A DNA stretch of 64,000 bases from DASXAI01 sp963728985 (lineage in GTDB: Bacteria; Actinomycetota; Acidimicrobiia; Acidimicrobiales; Ilumatobacteraceae), in assembly GCA_963728985.1 (NCBI GenBank), contig CAVSME010000006.1, positions 496,001 through 560,000 of the forward strand, given 5' to 3'. Below the pieces are notes generated by a model, which saw only the letters and a program-made list of their open reading frames with translations, made no database searches and was not told the DNA's origin. The translations under genes and the position numbers were made by a program. Numbering within the stretch: position 1 is the first letter of the stretch; each line of letters starts with the position of its first letter. This document shows positions 34,363-43,122 of this stretch, piece by piece.

Positions 34363-35508
34363 TCAGGCGCTACGGCGCTGGGAGGGCGAGGTGACCTCGG
34401 CGGTCACGCCGGCGGCGGCGGCCAGCTTGACGGCCAGGCTGCGCGACTTGTGGGGCACGAGGGACACCACCATGCCGACGGCACCGGCCCGGCCCGTGCG
34501 GCCGGCGCGGTGCACGTAGTCCTTGGCGTCGGCGGGCAGGTCGTACTGCACCACGCAGCCGACGTCGTCGACGTGGATGCCCCGGGCGGCGACATCGGTG
34601 GCCACCAGGGCCCGCACCTTGCCGCGGCGGAACGCCTCCAGGGCGCGATCGCGCTGGGCCTGCGAGCGGCCGCCGTGGATGGCGGCGGCGCTGACCCCGG
34701 CACGACCGAGCCGCTGCGCCAGCCGGTCGGCGCCATGGCGGGTCCGGGTGAAGACGATGGCGGAGCCGGCCGCGGTGATCAGCTCGGCGCAGCGCTCGGT
34801 GCGCTCGGTGTCGCTCACCAGCCAGATGTGGTGATCGACCTGGCCGACCTCGGGGGGCCGCACCTCGTGGCGGACGGGATCGTCCTGGTAGTGGCGGATG
34901 AGCACGTCGACGTCACCGTCGAGGGTGGCCGAGAACAGCAGCGTCTGGCGCTCGGCCGCCGTGGCGTCGAGCAGGCGGCGGACCTCGGGCAGGAAGCCCA
35001 TGTCGGCCAGCCGATCAGCCTCGTCGACCACCACGAACTCCACCTCGCCGAGGTTCACGGCGCGCTGGTTGACGAGGTCGGCGAGGCGGCCGGGGCAGGC
35101 GATGGCGATGTCGACGCCCCGCTTGAGCGCCTTGCGCTGCGGCTCGAAGCCGACGCCGCCGTAGAAGGCGTGGACCCGCAGGCGGCGGGCGGCGGCCAGG
35201 GGCGCCAGCTCGGCGGCGATCTGGGCGGCCAGCTCGCGGGTGGGGGCGAGCACGAGGGCACGAGGGTGGTAGGGGCGGGCGCGCTGGGTGCGCATCACCA
35301 TCGGGAGGCCGAAGGCGAGCGTCTTGCCCGAGCCGGTGGGGGCGCGGCCGGCGACGTCGCGCCCGGCCAGGGCATCGGGCAGGGTGGCGGTCTGGATGGG
35401 GAAGGCGTCGGTGATGCCGCGGGCATCGAGGACGCGCACGAGCTCGGCGGGCAGGCCGAGCGAGGCGAAGGGGACGGGCGCGTCGTCGACGCGTTCGAGC
35501 GTGGTCAA
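34363..35508 (-). CDS. DEAD-box RNA helicase (RhlE-like)
   Basis: 381 residues from TTG 35508, which has GGAG eight bases upstream. Motifs in order: Q motif FPIQTATLPDAL, Walker A APTGSGKT, PTRELAAQ, PGRL, DEAD in VVDEADRLADMG, FSATL, and HRAGRTGRAG. It unwinds short RNA duplexes, probably in ribosome assembly or RNA turnover. No long C-terminal extension. Its 5' leader (35509-35694) contains hairpins, which suggests post-transcriptional control as known for some cold-shock helicases (inference). Confidence 0.94.
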   Translation of the reverse strand: MTTLERVDDAPVPFASLGLPAELVRVLDARGITDAFPIQTATLPDALAGRDVAGRAPTGSGKTLAFGLPMVMRTQRARPYHPRALVLAPTRELAAQIAAELAPLAAARRLRVHAFYGGVGFEPQRKALKRGVDIAIACPGRLADLVNQRAVNLGEVEFVVVDEADRLADMGFLPEVRRLLDATAAERQTLLFSATLDGDVDVLIRHYQDDPVRHEVRPPEVGQVDHHIWLVSDTERTERCAELITAAGSAIVFTRTRHGADRLAQRLGRAGVSAAAIHGGRSQAQRDRALEAFRRGKVRALVATDVAARGIHVDDVGCVVQYDLPADAKDYVHRAGRTGRAGAVGMVVSLVPHKSRSLAVKLAAAAGVTAEVTSPSQRRSA

Positions 35509-35533
35509 GGTGGCTCCGTTGGAGTGGGGATTC

Positions 35534-35595
35534 GGGCTGCGCAAGACGAGAGAGGCAGCCCGTCGGAGCGTTACTGGATCGGCGCTCGGAGCGCC
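35534..35595 (-). promoter_or_regulatory. Structured leader upstream of DEAD-box helicase
   Basis: Two inverted repeats lie in the 186-bp leader: GGGCTGC (35534-35540) with GCAGCCC (35555-35561), and the palindrome GGCGCTCGGAGCGCC (35581-35595). They sit 26-87 bp before the helicase TTG on the minus strand. Candidate leader hairpins; the rest of 35509-35694 shows nothing further. Confidence 0.4.
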
Positions 35596-35694
35596 GCCAC
35601 CGGCTGGAGCGGACGGCGCCGCTGGCCTCGACCGATGGGGGGTCGTAGGGACTCTACCGGGGACCACGCCCGCTGCGGCGGCACCGGCTCGCCG

Positions 35695-35795
35695 AACAGG
35701 GTGCTGAAGTACCCGGATTGGCGGCATGCGCCGCCGCTCTGACCTGGGTATTTGGTCACGACTGGCCGCCAAGGGCCGTACGTCAGCACCCTGTT
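35695..35795. repeat. 101-bp inverted repeat with 18-bp arms
   Basis: Arms AACAGGGTGCTGAAGTAC (35695-35712) and GTACGTCAGCACCCTGTT (35778-35795) pair with one mismatch and bound 65 bp containing a further GGCGG/CCGCC hairpin. The right arm overlaps the -10 box of the next gene. It may be a promoter-embedded RNA structure or the remnant of a small mobile element; no target duplication was found. Confidence 0.6.
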
Positions 35796-35800
35796 AACGT
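35795..35800 (+). promoter_or_regulatory. Leaderless-type -10 box of DUF2007 gene
   Basis: TAACGT, then 7 nt, then GTG 35808. It overlaps the last base of the long inverted repeat. Confidence 0.5.
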
Positions 35801-35807
35801 CGCCACG

Positions 35808-36041
35808 GTGAGCGACGAGTCCCTCCCGGAAATGGCCGAGCTGCCCGTCGGTACGGACGTGGGCACGATCGAGATCATCCTGGCCCGTCTCCAGTCGGAC
35901 GGCATCCCGGCAACGGTGGAGCCGGACCTCTCCAGCCTGTCGGCCGTCGACGAGGAGGGCTTTCGCCTCATGGTCCGGGCCGAGGACGTGCCGGCGGTGG
36001 TGCCGGTGCTCCAGGCTGCTGGTATCGACGCCCAGGGGTGA
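35808..36041 (+). CDS. DUF2007-like putative signal-transducing protein
   Basis: 77 residues from GTG 35808. Ferredoxin-like layout of DUF2007 proteins: a strand, a helix with ARLQSDGIPATVEPD, and FRLMVRAEDVPAVVPVLQAAGI, matching the family's 'LxVxxxDxxxAxxxL' end. Function unknown; proposed signal transduction. The stop overlaps the start of the SGNH gene, so the two are co-translated. Confidence 0.78.
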   Translation: MSDESLPEMAELPVGTDVGTIEIILARLQSDGIPATVEPDLSSLSAVDEEGFRLMVRAEDVPAVVPVLQAAGIDAQG

Positions 36042-37834
36042 TGGGTAGGCGGAGCGCCATGCGCTGTCTCTTCGCTGGCTTGGTCGCGCTCGCTCTCGGG
36101 ACGGCCGCCGTCGTCGCGCCCGGTCCAGCAGCGAGCGCCGCCACGCCGGCGCCGGCCGTGCAGAAGGTGTCGCTGATCGGCGACTCCACGCTCCTCGGCC
36201 TCACCTACAACCCGAGTGCCGGTCGCAACACGGACGCCCGCTCGATCATCTCGGCCAAGTACGGCCTGTTCTGGGGGGTGGCGTCGTGCCAGCGGCTCGT
36301 GGCGCCGAGCTGCGGCAACCCACCGCCGATCACGGCGCTGCAGCAGATGCAGGGCAACGCCGGCCAGCTGGGCCAGGCGGTGGTGGTGATGGGCGGCTAC
36401 GACGACGCCGAGATCGGCACCGGCGTCGACGCCATCGTGGCCGAGGCCGCCCGCCAAGGCGTGGGCACGGTGCTGTGGCTCACGTACCGCACCGGTGACC
36501 TCTCCTACCAGTACGCCTCGAACTACGTGGGCTTCAACGCCGTCCTGCGAGCGAAGGCGCAACAGTACGGCTCGATGGTGCTGGCCGACTGGGACGCCCA
36601 CTCCCACGACCATCCGGAGTGGATGACCAAAGACGGCGTCCACGTGAACTCGACCGGCGCCTTCGCCCTCGCCAACTTCATCCTCGGCCAGGTCGCCGAC
36701 GCGACGCCGTCACGCTGCGGCGGCGCCGCCGAGGGAGATCCGGCCGCCGCGCCCGCCGCCATCGCCGCGACCTCGGCGCCCGCCGGGAACCTCGCGACGC
36801 GGAGCCCGGAACGGATCGTGGACACCCGCCCTGGTGACGGCGACGGCTACGACATCCCCCTCGGCGCCGGCCACGCCATGAAGGTGGGCCTCCACGGCAT
36901 TGGCGCATCGGCAGCGGCTGTCAACCTCACCGCCGTCGGCCCGTGCTCCTCCGGCTACCTCACCGCCTACCCGTGCAACGCGGGACCCCCGCTGGCGTCG
37001 AACGTCAACCACCCGACCTGGAGGACGACGGCCACCGCCGCCACCGTCATGCTCGATGGCAACGGCGACTTCTGCATCTACTCCTACGCCACCACTGACG
37101 TCCTGGTCGACCTGTTCGGCCTCTATGGCGGCGCCGGGTCGGGCTACACGCCGATCACCCCGACACGCCTCGTCGACACTCGCGCCGGCGCGCCGACGTC
37201 CGCGGTCCGGGGCGCCCTCGCCGCCAACACGCCGGTGACGGTCAAGGTCGCGGGAGCGGCGGGCGTCCCCGCCACCGCCACCGCGGTGTCCTTCAACCTG
37301 ACCGCCGCGCAGCCCGGCGCTGCCGTCTACGTGGCCGCCTATCCGTGCTCGGGCACCGTACCGACCGTCTCCAACGTGAACGCCCTGGCGGGGACCACCG
37401 TGGCCAACCGCGTCGTGGTGGATCTCGATGCCAGCGGCTCGATGTGCCTCGTCGCCAACGGCACCGTCGACGTGATCGTCGACATCACCGGCAGCTACGG
37501 CGCCGGTGGGTCCGAGTACACGCCGTCCACCCCGAGGCGGCTGGCCGACACCCGCTCGTCGGGGCGCCTGGGCGACAGGGGTCAGCTCGTCGTCACCGTG
37601 CCGGGTGGCGGCAAGGCGGCGGCGGTCAGCGTGACGGCCGTGAACCCGCGGGCGGCGGGGTTCGTGACCGTCGCGCCGTGCGGGACGAAGCCGCTGGCAT
37701 CCTCGCTCAACTACGTGACGGGCGACCTCGTGACGAACCTCGCCGACACGGCGCTCGACAGCGCCGGCAAGCTGTGCGTCACGACCAGCATGGCCAGCGA
37801 CCTCGTCGTGGATCTTGCCGGGGTCTGGAAGTAG
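36041..37834 (+). CDS. Secreted SGNH/GDSL hydrolase with three C-terminal beta repeats
   Basis: 597 residues from ATG 36041 (GTG 36038 and ATG 36059 also possible). Sec signal peptide ending near ASAA. SGNH domain about residues 40-235: block I VSLIGDSTLLGL with the nucleophile Ser, and the block V DGVHVN with Asp and His. Three repeats follow near residues 258, 376 and 500, each with (R)xxDTR, xxAYPC or xVAPC, SNVN-like and VDxxGxY-like segments, as in the CAP protein at 20803. An exported esterase, perhaps acting on wall polymers. Confidence 0.9.
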   Translation: MGRRSAMRCLFAGLVALALGTAAVVAPGPAASAATPAPAVQKVSLIGDSTLLGLTYNPSAGRNTDARSIISAKYGLFWGVASCQRLVAPSCGNPPPITALQQMQGNAGQLGQAVVVMGGYDDAEIGTGVDAIVAEAARQGVGTVLWLTYRTGDLSYQYASNYVGFNAVLRAKAQQYGSMVLADWDAHSHDHPEWMTKDGVHVNSTGAFALANFILGQVADATPSRCGGAAEGDPAAAPAAIAATSAPAGNLATRSPERIVDTRPGDGDGYDIPLGAGHAMKVGLHGIGASAAAVNLTAVGPCSSGYLTAYPCNAGPPLASNVNHPTWRTTATAATVMLDGNGDFCIYSYATTDVLVDLFGLYGGAGSGYTPITPTRLVDTRAGAPTSAVRGALAANTPVTVKVAGAAGVPATATAVSFNLTAAQPGAAVYVAAYPCSGTVPTVSNVNALAGTTVANRVVVDLDASGSMCLVANGTVDVIVDITGSYGAGGSEYTPSTPRRLADTRSSGRLGDRGQLVVTVPGGGKAAAVSVTAVNPRAAGFVTVAPCGTKPLASSLNYVTGDLVTNLADTALDSAGKLCVTTSMASDLVVDLAGVWK

Positions 37835-37883
37835 CTAGCCCAGGTGCTCGTGCAGCCACTGGATGGCACGCGTACCGTCCGCT

Positions 37884-39809
37884 TCAGCGCGTGAGGTTCT
37901 CGATGGCGACGGGCTCGATCTGTTCATCCTCCGGCAACGCGAAGCCGAACAGCTGGGCGAAGAACGACAGCTCGCCCTCGAGGGCGCGGATGATGTTGGG
38001 CGCCTGGCGGAACCCGTGCTGCTCCCCTTCGAACGGGAGGTAGGCCACGGGCACACCCTTGGCCCGCAGGGCGTCGACGATCATCTCCGACTGGTTGGGC
38101 GGCACGATCTCGTCCTCGAGGCCCTGTAGCACGATCAGCGGGCGGTCGAAGCCGTCGAGGTGGTGGATGGGGGAGCGGGCCATGTAGACGTCACGGCGCG
38201 CCGGGTACGGGCCGACGAGGCCGTCGAGGTAGCGGCTCTCGAACTTGTGGGTGTCGCGGGCGAGGGCCTCGAGGTCGGCGACGCCGTACTGGTCGGCGCC
38301 GGCGCTGAACGTCTCCCGGAAGGCGAGGCAGGCCAGCACGGTGAAGCCGCCGGCTGACCCACCGGATATGCACAACCGCTCGGGGTCGGCCCGCCCGGCC
38401 GCCGCCAGGTGGCGCACGGCAGCCTCGCAGTCGTCCACGTCCACGATGCCCCACGTCCCTTTCAGCTGATCGCGGAACGCCCGCCCGTAGCCGGTCGAGC
38501 CGCCGTAGTTCACGTCGACCACGGCGAAGCCCCTGCTGGTCCAGAAGCGCACGTCGAGGGCCAGGGACGGCCGGGCCGCCGCCGTCGGCCCGCCGTGGAC
38601 GAAGGTGAGGACCGGGGGCAGGGCGCCGGGCGGCCCGGTGTAGCCGGGGTTGGCCGGTGCGTAGACGAGGGCATGGGCGGTCCGGCCGCCGCTGGTGGGG
38701 AAGTCGGTCGCTTCGGCCGGCGGCAGGAAACCGGGGTCGAGGCCGAGCGACCGCGGCGGTCGGAGAACGGTGACGGCGGCCGTTCGGGGATCGACGGCGA
38801 CCACGGCGGCTTCCTCGGCGGGCGACGCGGCGATGGCGTGCACCGTCGTGCCGACCACCGTGAGGTCGGACCACTCGCAGTAGGGCAGGTCGAGGTCGTG
38901 GACGACACCGTTCGAGCCGACGGTGGCGAGGTGGTCGACGCCGTCGCGCCAGTAGGAGAACGCGATCGAGTCGTCCGCGGCCAGAGCGTAGCGGGGCCGG
39001 CCGAACACCCATTGGGGCTCGCCGATCTCGGCGTCGAGCGCGACCACCTGCTCGATCTCGTCCGACGGCCACCAGCGGTACAGGTTCCACCAGCCGCTGC
39101 GATCGGACAGGAACAGCAGCGTGCCGCCCGGCTCCCAGACCGGTTGCAGGACCGACTCCTCCGGGCCGCCGGCCACGAGGACGTCCTCGCCGTCGACGCG
39201 AGCGATCAGCCGGGTGCCGTCCCACGGCATGTTGGGGTGATCCCACTCGACCCAGCACAGGCCCCGGCCGTCGGGCCGCCAGCGCGGGTTGGACACGAAG
39301 TCGGGTCCCGTGACGACCACGTCGACGGCGCCGCCCTGCGTGGGCATCGAGACGATCTCGTTGGTCACGGTGCCGTCGGCGTCGTGGCGCTCCTGAACGC
39401 AAGCGATCGTCGTGCCGTCGGGGCCGACGTCACCGTCGGCGTAGCGCAGGCCTCGTGGCACCGCCGGCTCGGGCGAGACCGCCACCGGCTCCTCGCCGGG
39501 AGCGAGCCGGTAGAGACGCTGATCGGCCCAGTTGGTGAACCACGCCACGCCGTCACGGAACCACGCGGCGCCGCCTCCGTACTCGTGCACCGCAGTGCGG
39601 ACGTTCCATGGTGACGGCAGGAGATCGTCGACCGTGCCGTCGGCACGCCGCCGCACCAGCGCGCTCCGGCCGCCTTCTTGCGGCCGGAGCTCCAACCACC
39701 AGAGGTCGTCGCCGTCGGCCCGCAGGCCCCCGAGGCGGACCGCCGCCTCGATGACACGGGCGGCGGTGATGGGTGTGGGCCAGGAGCCATAGGGGAGGAC
39801 GTCGGCCAT
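37884..39809 (-). CDS. S9 family prolyl oligopeptidase-like serine peptidase
   Basis: 641 residues from ATG 39809. N-terminal beta-propeller (LSDRSGWWNLYRWWP, DSIAFSYWRDGVDHLATV) about residues 20-370, then the alpha/beta hydrolase domain: FVHGGPTAAARPSL, VVDVNYGGSTGYGRAFRD, nucleophile Ser485 in ISGGSAGGFT, Asp in LEDEIVPPN and His in EGEQHGF. Cleaves or removes residues from short peptides in the cytosol. Two bases of spacing separate it from the SnoaL gene on the same strand. Confidence 0.95.
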   Translation of the reverse strand: MADVLPYGSWPTPITAARVIEAAVRLGGLRADGDDLWWLELRPQEGGRSALVRRRADGTVDDLLPSPWNVRTAVHEYGGGAAWFRDGVAWFTNWADQRLYRLAPGEEPVAVSPEPAVPRGLRYADGDVGPDGTTIACVQERHDADGTVTNEIVSMPTQGGAVDVVVTGPDFVSNPRWRPDGRGLCWVEWDHPNMPWDGTRLIARVDGEDVLVAGGPEESVLQPVWEPGGTLLFLSDRSGWWNLYRWWPSDEIEQVVALDAEIGEPQWVFGRPRYALAADDSIAFSYWRDGVDHLATVGSNGVVHDLDLPYCEWSDLTVVGTTVHAIAASPAEEAAVVAVDPRTAAVTVLRPPRSLGLDPGFLPPAEATDFPTSGGRTAHALVYAPANPGYTGPPGALPPVLTFVHGGPTAAARPSLALDVRFWTSRGFAVVDVNYGGSTGYGRAFRDQLKGTWGIVDVDDCEAAVRHLAAAGRADPERLCISGGSAGGFTVLACLAFRETFSAGADQYGVADLEALARDTHKFESRYLDGLVGPYPARRDVYMARSPIHHLDGFDRPLIVLQGLEDEIVPPNQSEMIVDALRAKGVPVAYLPFEGEQHGFRQAPNIIRALEGELSFFAQLFGFALPEDEQIEPVAIENLTR

Positions 39810-39812
39810 GCC

Positions 39813-40199
39813 CTAAGACTCGCCGATCTGCCGCTGGTACTGCGTACCGTCCCAGTAATCGACGCGGTGGGCGACGAGCCCGTCGCGGACCCGGAACCGG
39901 AACAGGCCCCGGATGGCGAGCGGGTGGCCGTCGACCACCGCCGTCATCGTGTAGGCGACCGCCGCCCGGTCGGCCTCGACGATCGTGTCCTCGACCTCGT
40001 AGTGCAGGCCCTGGAACTGGGCTAGGAAGGGGCCCACGGCCTCGCGGTACGCCTCCCGGCCGACCCGGCTCACCGCCCCGACCGACGTGTGCTCGTTGAC
40101 GAAGTCAGTGGTGACGCTGGCAGCGAGACCGTCGGGGTCGTGGCCGTTCAGCGCGTCCAGGTACCGGCGAACGGCGTCGAGCGTGATGGAGGCCGCCAC
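39813..40199 (-). CDS. SnoaL/NTF2-like protein
   Basis: 128 residues from GTG 40199. Cone-shaped NTF2 fold pattern: VRRYLDALNGHDPDGLAASVTTDFVNEH, GREAYREAVGPFLAQFQGLHYEVEDTIV, VVDGHPLAIRGLFRFRVRDGLVAHRVDYWD. Such domains bind or isomerise small polyketide or steroid-like ligands. Probably co-transcribed with the S9 peptidase, though no functional link is evident. Confidence 0.88.
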   Translation of the reverse strand: MAASITLDAVRRYLDALNGHDPDGLAASVTTDFVNEHTSVGAVSRVGREAYREAVGPFLAQFQGLHYEVEDTIVEADRAAVAYTMTAVVDGHPLAIRGLFRFRVRDGLVAHRVDYWDGTQYQRQIGES

Positions 40200-40220
40200 C
40201 CGGCGATGTTGGCATGCCGG

Positions 40221-40226
40221 TACCGT
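40221..40226 (+). promoter_or_regulatory. Leaderless-type -10 box of M1 peptidase gene
   Basis: TACCGT, then CCGACG, then ATG 40233. Confidence 0.45.
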
Positions 40227-40232
40227 CCGACG

Positions 40233-41706
40233 ATGGCGTGGAGGCCGGGAGCCGTGCTCGCAGTAGCCGCCGTGCTCGTGGCCGGCGCCTGCGCCGCCCC
40301 CAACGCGGGGGTCAGGGCGCTGCCGGGCTCGGCACCGTCCCGGTCGGCGACGTCCGGGCCGGTGGCCTCGGCCGTCGCCCCGCCGACGACCGGCAGCGAC
40401 GCCGGCGCCACCGGCGCGGCGGGCGCCGGCGACGAGCTCTACCCGGAGCTGGGCAACGGCGGCTTCGACGTCGACCACTACGACCTGACCCTGGCGCCCG
40501 ATGCCGCGACGGGCGTCCTCACGGCGACCGCCGCCATCGACGCCACCACCTCGACCGCGCTCGATGCGTTCCACCTCGACCTCGACGACATGACGGTCGA
40601 CCGCGTCGAGGTCGACGGCGCCCCCGCCCGCTGGGAGCACGCCGGCGACGAGCTCGCCGTCACCCCGGCGGCCGCCCTCGCCAAGGGGGTCGCCTTCCGC
40701 GTCGTCGTCGCCTACCACGGCACGCCCGGCGACGGCCGCCTGCCCACCTGGGACATGCCCATCGGGTGGATCCGCACCGAGCACGGCTCGTACACCATCG
40801 ACGAGCCCGACGGCGCCCACTCGTGGTTCCCGAGCAGCGACCACCCCTCCGACAAGGCCACGTTCACCTTCCACATCACCGTCCCGACCGGCACCGTGGC
40901 CGTCGCCAACGGCGACCTCGACTCGACCACGAGCGCCGATGGTCGCGACACGTGGACGTGGTCGGCCGCCGAGCCCATGGCCACGTACCTGGCCGTCGTC
41001 GCGGTGGGCGACTACCAATTCCAGGAGAGCGTCGGACCCCACGGCCTGCCGGTGCGCCACGCGTACCTCCGTAGCGCCGCCCGTGTCGTGACGCCCGTGC
41101 CTCGACCACACGACGGAGATGATCGAGTCGTTCGAGGCGCACCTCGGGCCGTACCCGTTCGCCACCTTCGGTCTGCTGGTGGCGGACAGCACGCCGGGCC
41201 TGGCCATGGAGACCCAGACCCGGCCCATCTTCTCGGCCGCCGACTTCTCGGCCGGCTGCCCGGACGAGCTGATCGCCCACGAGATCGCCCACCAGTGGTT
41301 CGGCGACGCCGTCAGCCCGGCGCGCTGGCAGGACATCTGGTTGAACGAAGGGATGGCCACCTACCTCCAGTGGATGTGGGCCACGGGTGACGACGCCGCC
41401 GGCATGGACCGGTTGGCCGATGGGGCCCGGTCCGAGCTCGGTCGCGCCGGTCGGTCACTGCCCCCGATCGGCCGGGCCACCCGTGATCAGCTGTTCGGCC
41501 CCCAGGTGTACGACGGCGGCGCCTACGTGCTGAACCGCCTGCGGCGGGAGGTGGGCGACGGGACGTTCTTCGCCATCCTGCGCCAGTGGGTGGCCATCCA
41601 TGCCGGCCGCTCGGTCACCACCGAGGACTTCGTGGCGACGGCGTCGTCGGTGGCCGGCCGCGACCTCGCCCCGTTCCTGCACCAGCTCCTGTTCACCGGC
41701 CCATGA
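40233..41706 (+). pseudogene. M1 family metallopeptidase lipoprotein, frameshifted
   Basis: The first frame (40233 to ~41100) has a lipoprotein signal with lipobox VAGAC (Cys20), then the M1 N-terminal domain (HYDLTLAPD, WFPSSDHPSDKATFTF, ATYLAVVAVGDY). The second frame continues with TTEMIESFEAHLGPYPF, the zinc motif HEIAHQWFGD, the downstream Glu of WLNEGMATYLQ and GAYVLNRLRREVGD. Total length is one base too long; dropping one C from GTGCCTC at 41098-41104 restores a single frame. So either a one-base insertion or an assembly error. An intact version would be a surface-anchored zinc aminopeptidase of ~490 residues. It overlaps the convergent oxidoreductase by 14 bp. Confidence 0.85.
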
Positions 41707-43084
41707 TGCGGGCCCGCAGCCACGGCAGGACCCGCGCCGACCGGCCCGAGCGGGCCTCGGCGGCGTCGGCGGCCGCCGTCAGCCGCAGTCCCGTGTTGAT
41801 CCCGAGCCAGCGCAGCGGCTCCGGTTCCCAAGGGCGGCTGCGCCGATCCACCCAGGGCAGCTGCACGAGCGGCGAATCCGTCCCGGTGACGAGGTGGGCC
41901 AGCGTGCGCCCCACCAGGTTCGACGCCGCCACCCCGTCGCCGACGTAGCCGCCGCCCCACGCCAGACCCGAGGCACGGTCGAAGCCCACGGACGCCGACC
42001 AGTCCCGAGGCACCCCGAGCGGTCCGCCCCAGGTGTGGGTGATCTTCACGTCGGCCAGGTTCGGGAACCAGCCGGCCAGCGCCCGGGTGATCGACGCGAA
42101 CACACGGTCGTCGCGGTCGTACGCGGGCTGGACGCCCGACGCGAAGTGATAGGGCGCGCCGCGCCCACCCATGGCGATGCGGCCGTCGGCGGTGCGCTGG
42201 GCGTAGACGATGAGGTGCCGTCCGTCGGTCACCGTCTGGCGCTCGGTCCAGCCCACCGCCGACCAGAAGCTCGGGGGCAGCGGCTCGGTCGCCACCATCA
42301 ACGAGTACAGCGGCGCCATCGTGCGGCGCTGCCCCGCGATCGACGCGGTGAACCCCTCCGTCGCCCGCACCACCACCGGGGCCCGCACCGTGCCCGCCTC
42401 GGTGCGCACCGCCTGCGGGCCGAGCTCCAGCACGGATGTGCCCTCGAAGATCTTGACGTTGCGCTCCTCCTCGACGACCTCGGCCAGGCCGCGCACGAGC
42501 CGTGCCGGGTGCACGGCCGCGCAATGCGGGCTGAACGCCGCACCCCGCAGCCCCTCCACGGCGATCAGGTCGTGCGCCTCGGACGGTCCGAGCCAGCGGA
42601 TGTCTGCATCGGTGAGGCCCAGCTCGTGCTCGGCGGCGATCTCGGCCCGGATGCGATCGGTCTGCGGCGGGGCCGTGGACAGCGTGAACGTGCCGCCTTT
42701 GGCGAAGTGGCAGTCGATGTCCTCCTTGTCGGCGACCCGACCCACCTCGTCGACGGTGTCGACCATCGCCCGGTGCATCGCGAGTGCACCATCACGACCG
42801 TGACGCGCCGCGAGCTTGGCCAGGCTCGTGGGCAGGGACGCCGAGCACCAGCCGCCGTTGCGCCCCGATGCGCCGAAGCCGGCGATCTCGGCGTCGAGCA
42901 CGACCACGCGCAACCACGGATCGAGCTCGGTCAGGTAGTAGGCCGTCCAGAGCCCCGTGTACCCGGCGCCGACGATGGCGATGTCGGCATCGAGATCGCC
43001 GCGCAGCCCGGTCCGCGGCTCGCACGGATCGCCCAGCGTGTCCAGCCAGAACGACCGGGACCGGTAGAACGCGGCGTCGGCCAT
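41693..43084 (-). CDS. FAD-dependent oxidoreductase (DAO/GcvT-type amine oxidase-like)
   Basis: 463 residues from ATG 43084. Rossmann motif DIAIVGAGYTGLWTAYYL, then AGFGASGRNGGWCSASLP (a conserved flavin-binding block), RHLIVYAQRTADGRIAMGG and the C-terminal WGGGYVGDGVAASNLVGRTL. Matches oxidoreductases of the DAO superfamily acting on N-substituted amines or amino acids. Start has TAGCGT 9 nt upstream. Divergent from the LLM gene across 38 bp. Confidence 0.92.
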   Translation of the reverse strand: MADAAFYRSRSFWLDTLGDPCEPRTGLRGDLDADIAIVGAGYTGLWTAYYLTELDPWLRVVVLDAEIAGFGASGRNGGWCSASLPTSLAKLAARHGRDGALAMHRAMVDTVDEVGRVADKEDIDCHFAKGGTFTLSTAPPQTDRIRAEIAAEHELGLTDADIRWLGPSEAHDLIAVEGLRGAAFSPHCAAVHPARLVRGLAEVVEEERNVKIFEGTSVLELGPQAVRTEAGTVRAPVVVRATEGFTASIAGQRRTMAPLYSLMVATEPLPPSFWSAVGWTERQTVTDGRHLIVYAQRTADGRIAMGGRGAPYHFASGVQPAYDRDDRVFASITRALAGWFPNLADVKITHTWGGPLGVPRDWSASVGFDRASGLAWGGGYVGDGVAASNLVGRTLAHLVTGTDSPLVQLPWVDRRSRPWEPEPLRWLGINTGLRLTAAADAAEARSGRSARVLPWLRARIMGR

Positions 43085-43093
43085 CGTGATCCG

Positions 43094-43099
43094 ACGCTA
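43094..43099 (-). promoter_or_regulatory. Leaderless-type -10 box of FAD oxidoreductase
   Basis: TAGCGT on the minus strand, 9 nt before ATG 43084. Confidence 0.5.
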
Positions 43100-43108
43100 G
43101 GTGACCGA

Positions 43109-43114
43109 TACAGT
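43109..43114 (+). promoter_or_regulatory. Leaderless-type -10 box of LLM enzyme gene
   Basis: TACAGT, then 8 nt, then GTG 43123. With the box at 43094 it makes a 38-bp divergent promoter. Confidence 0.45.
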
Positions 43115-43122
43115 CCGCGTTC

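Noticed and set aside
34115..34519. A 134-codon plus-strand frame with ATG near the LigD-polymerase start
   Set aside because: Ser/Arg/Ala/Pro low complexity and antisense to the helicase 3' end; the competing frame at 34066 has the better third-position bias.
37835..38056. Minus-strand frame ending in a peptide resembling the tail of an alpha/beta hydrolase (IQWLHEHLG)
   Set aside because: Only ~12 residues look convincing and the frame overlaps the S9 gene; insufficient to call a gene fragment.
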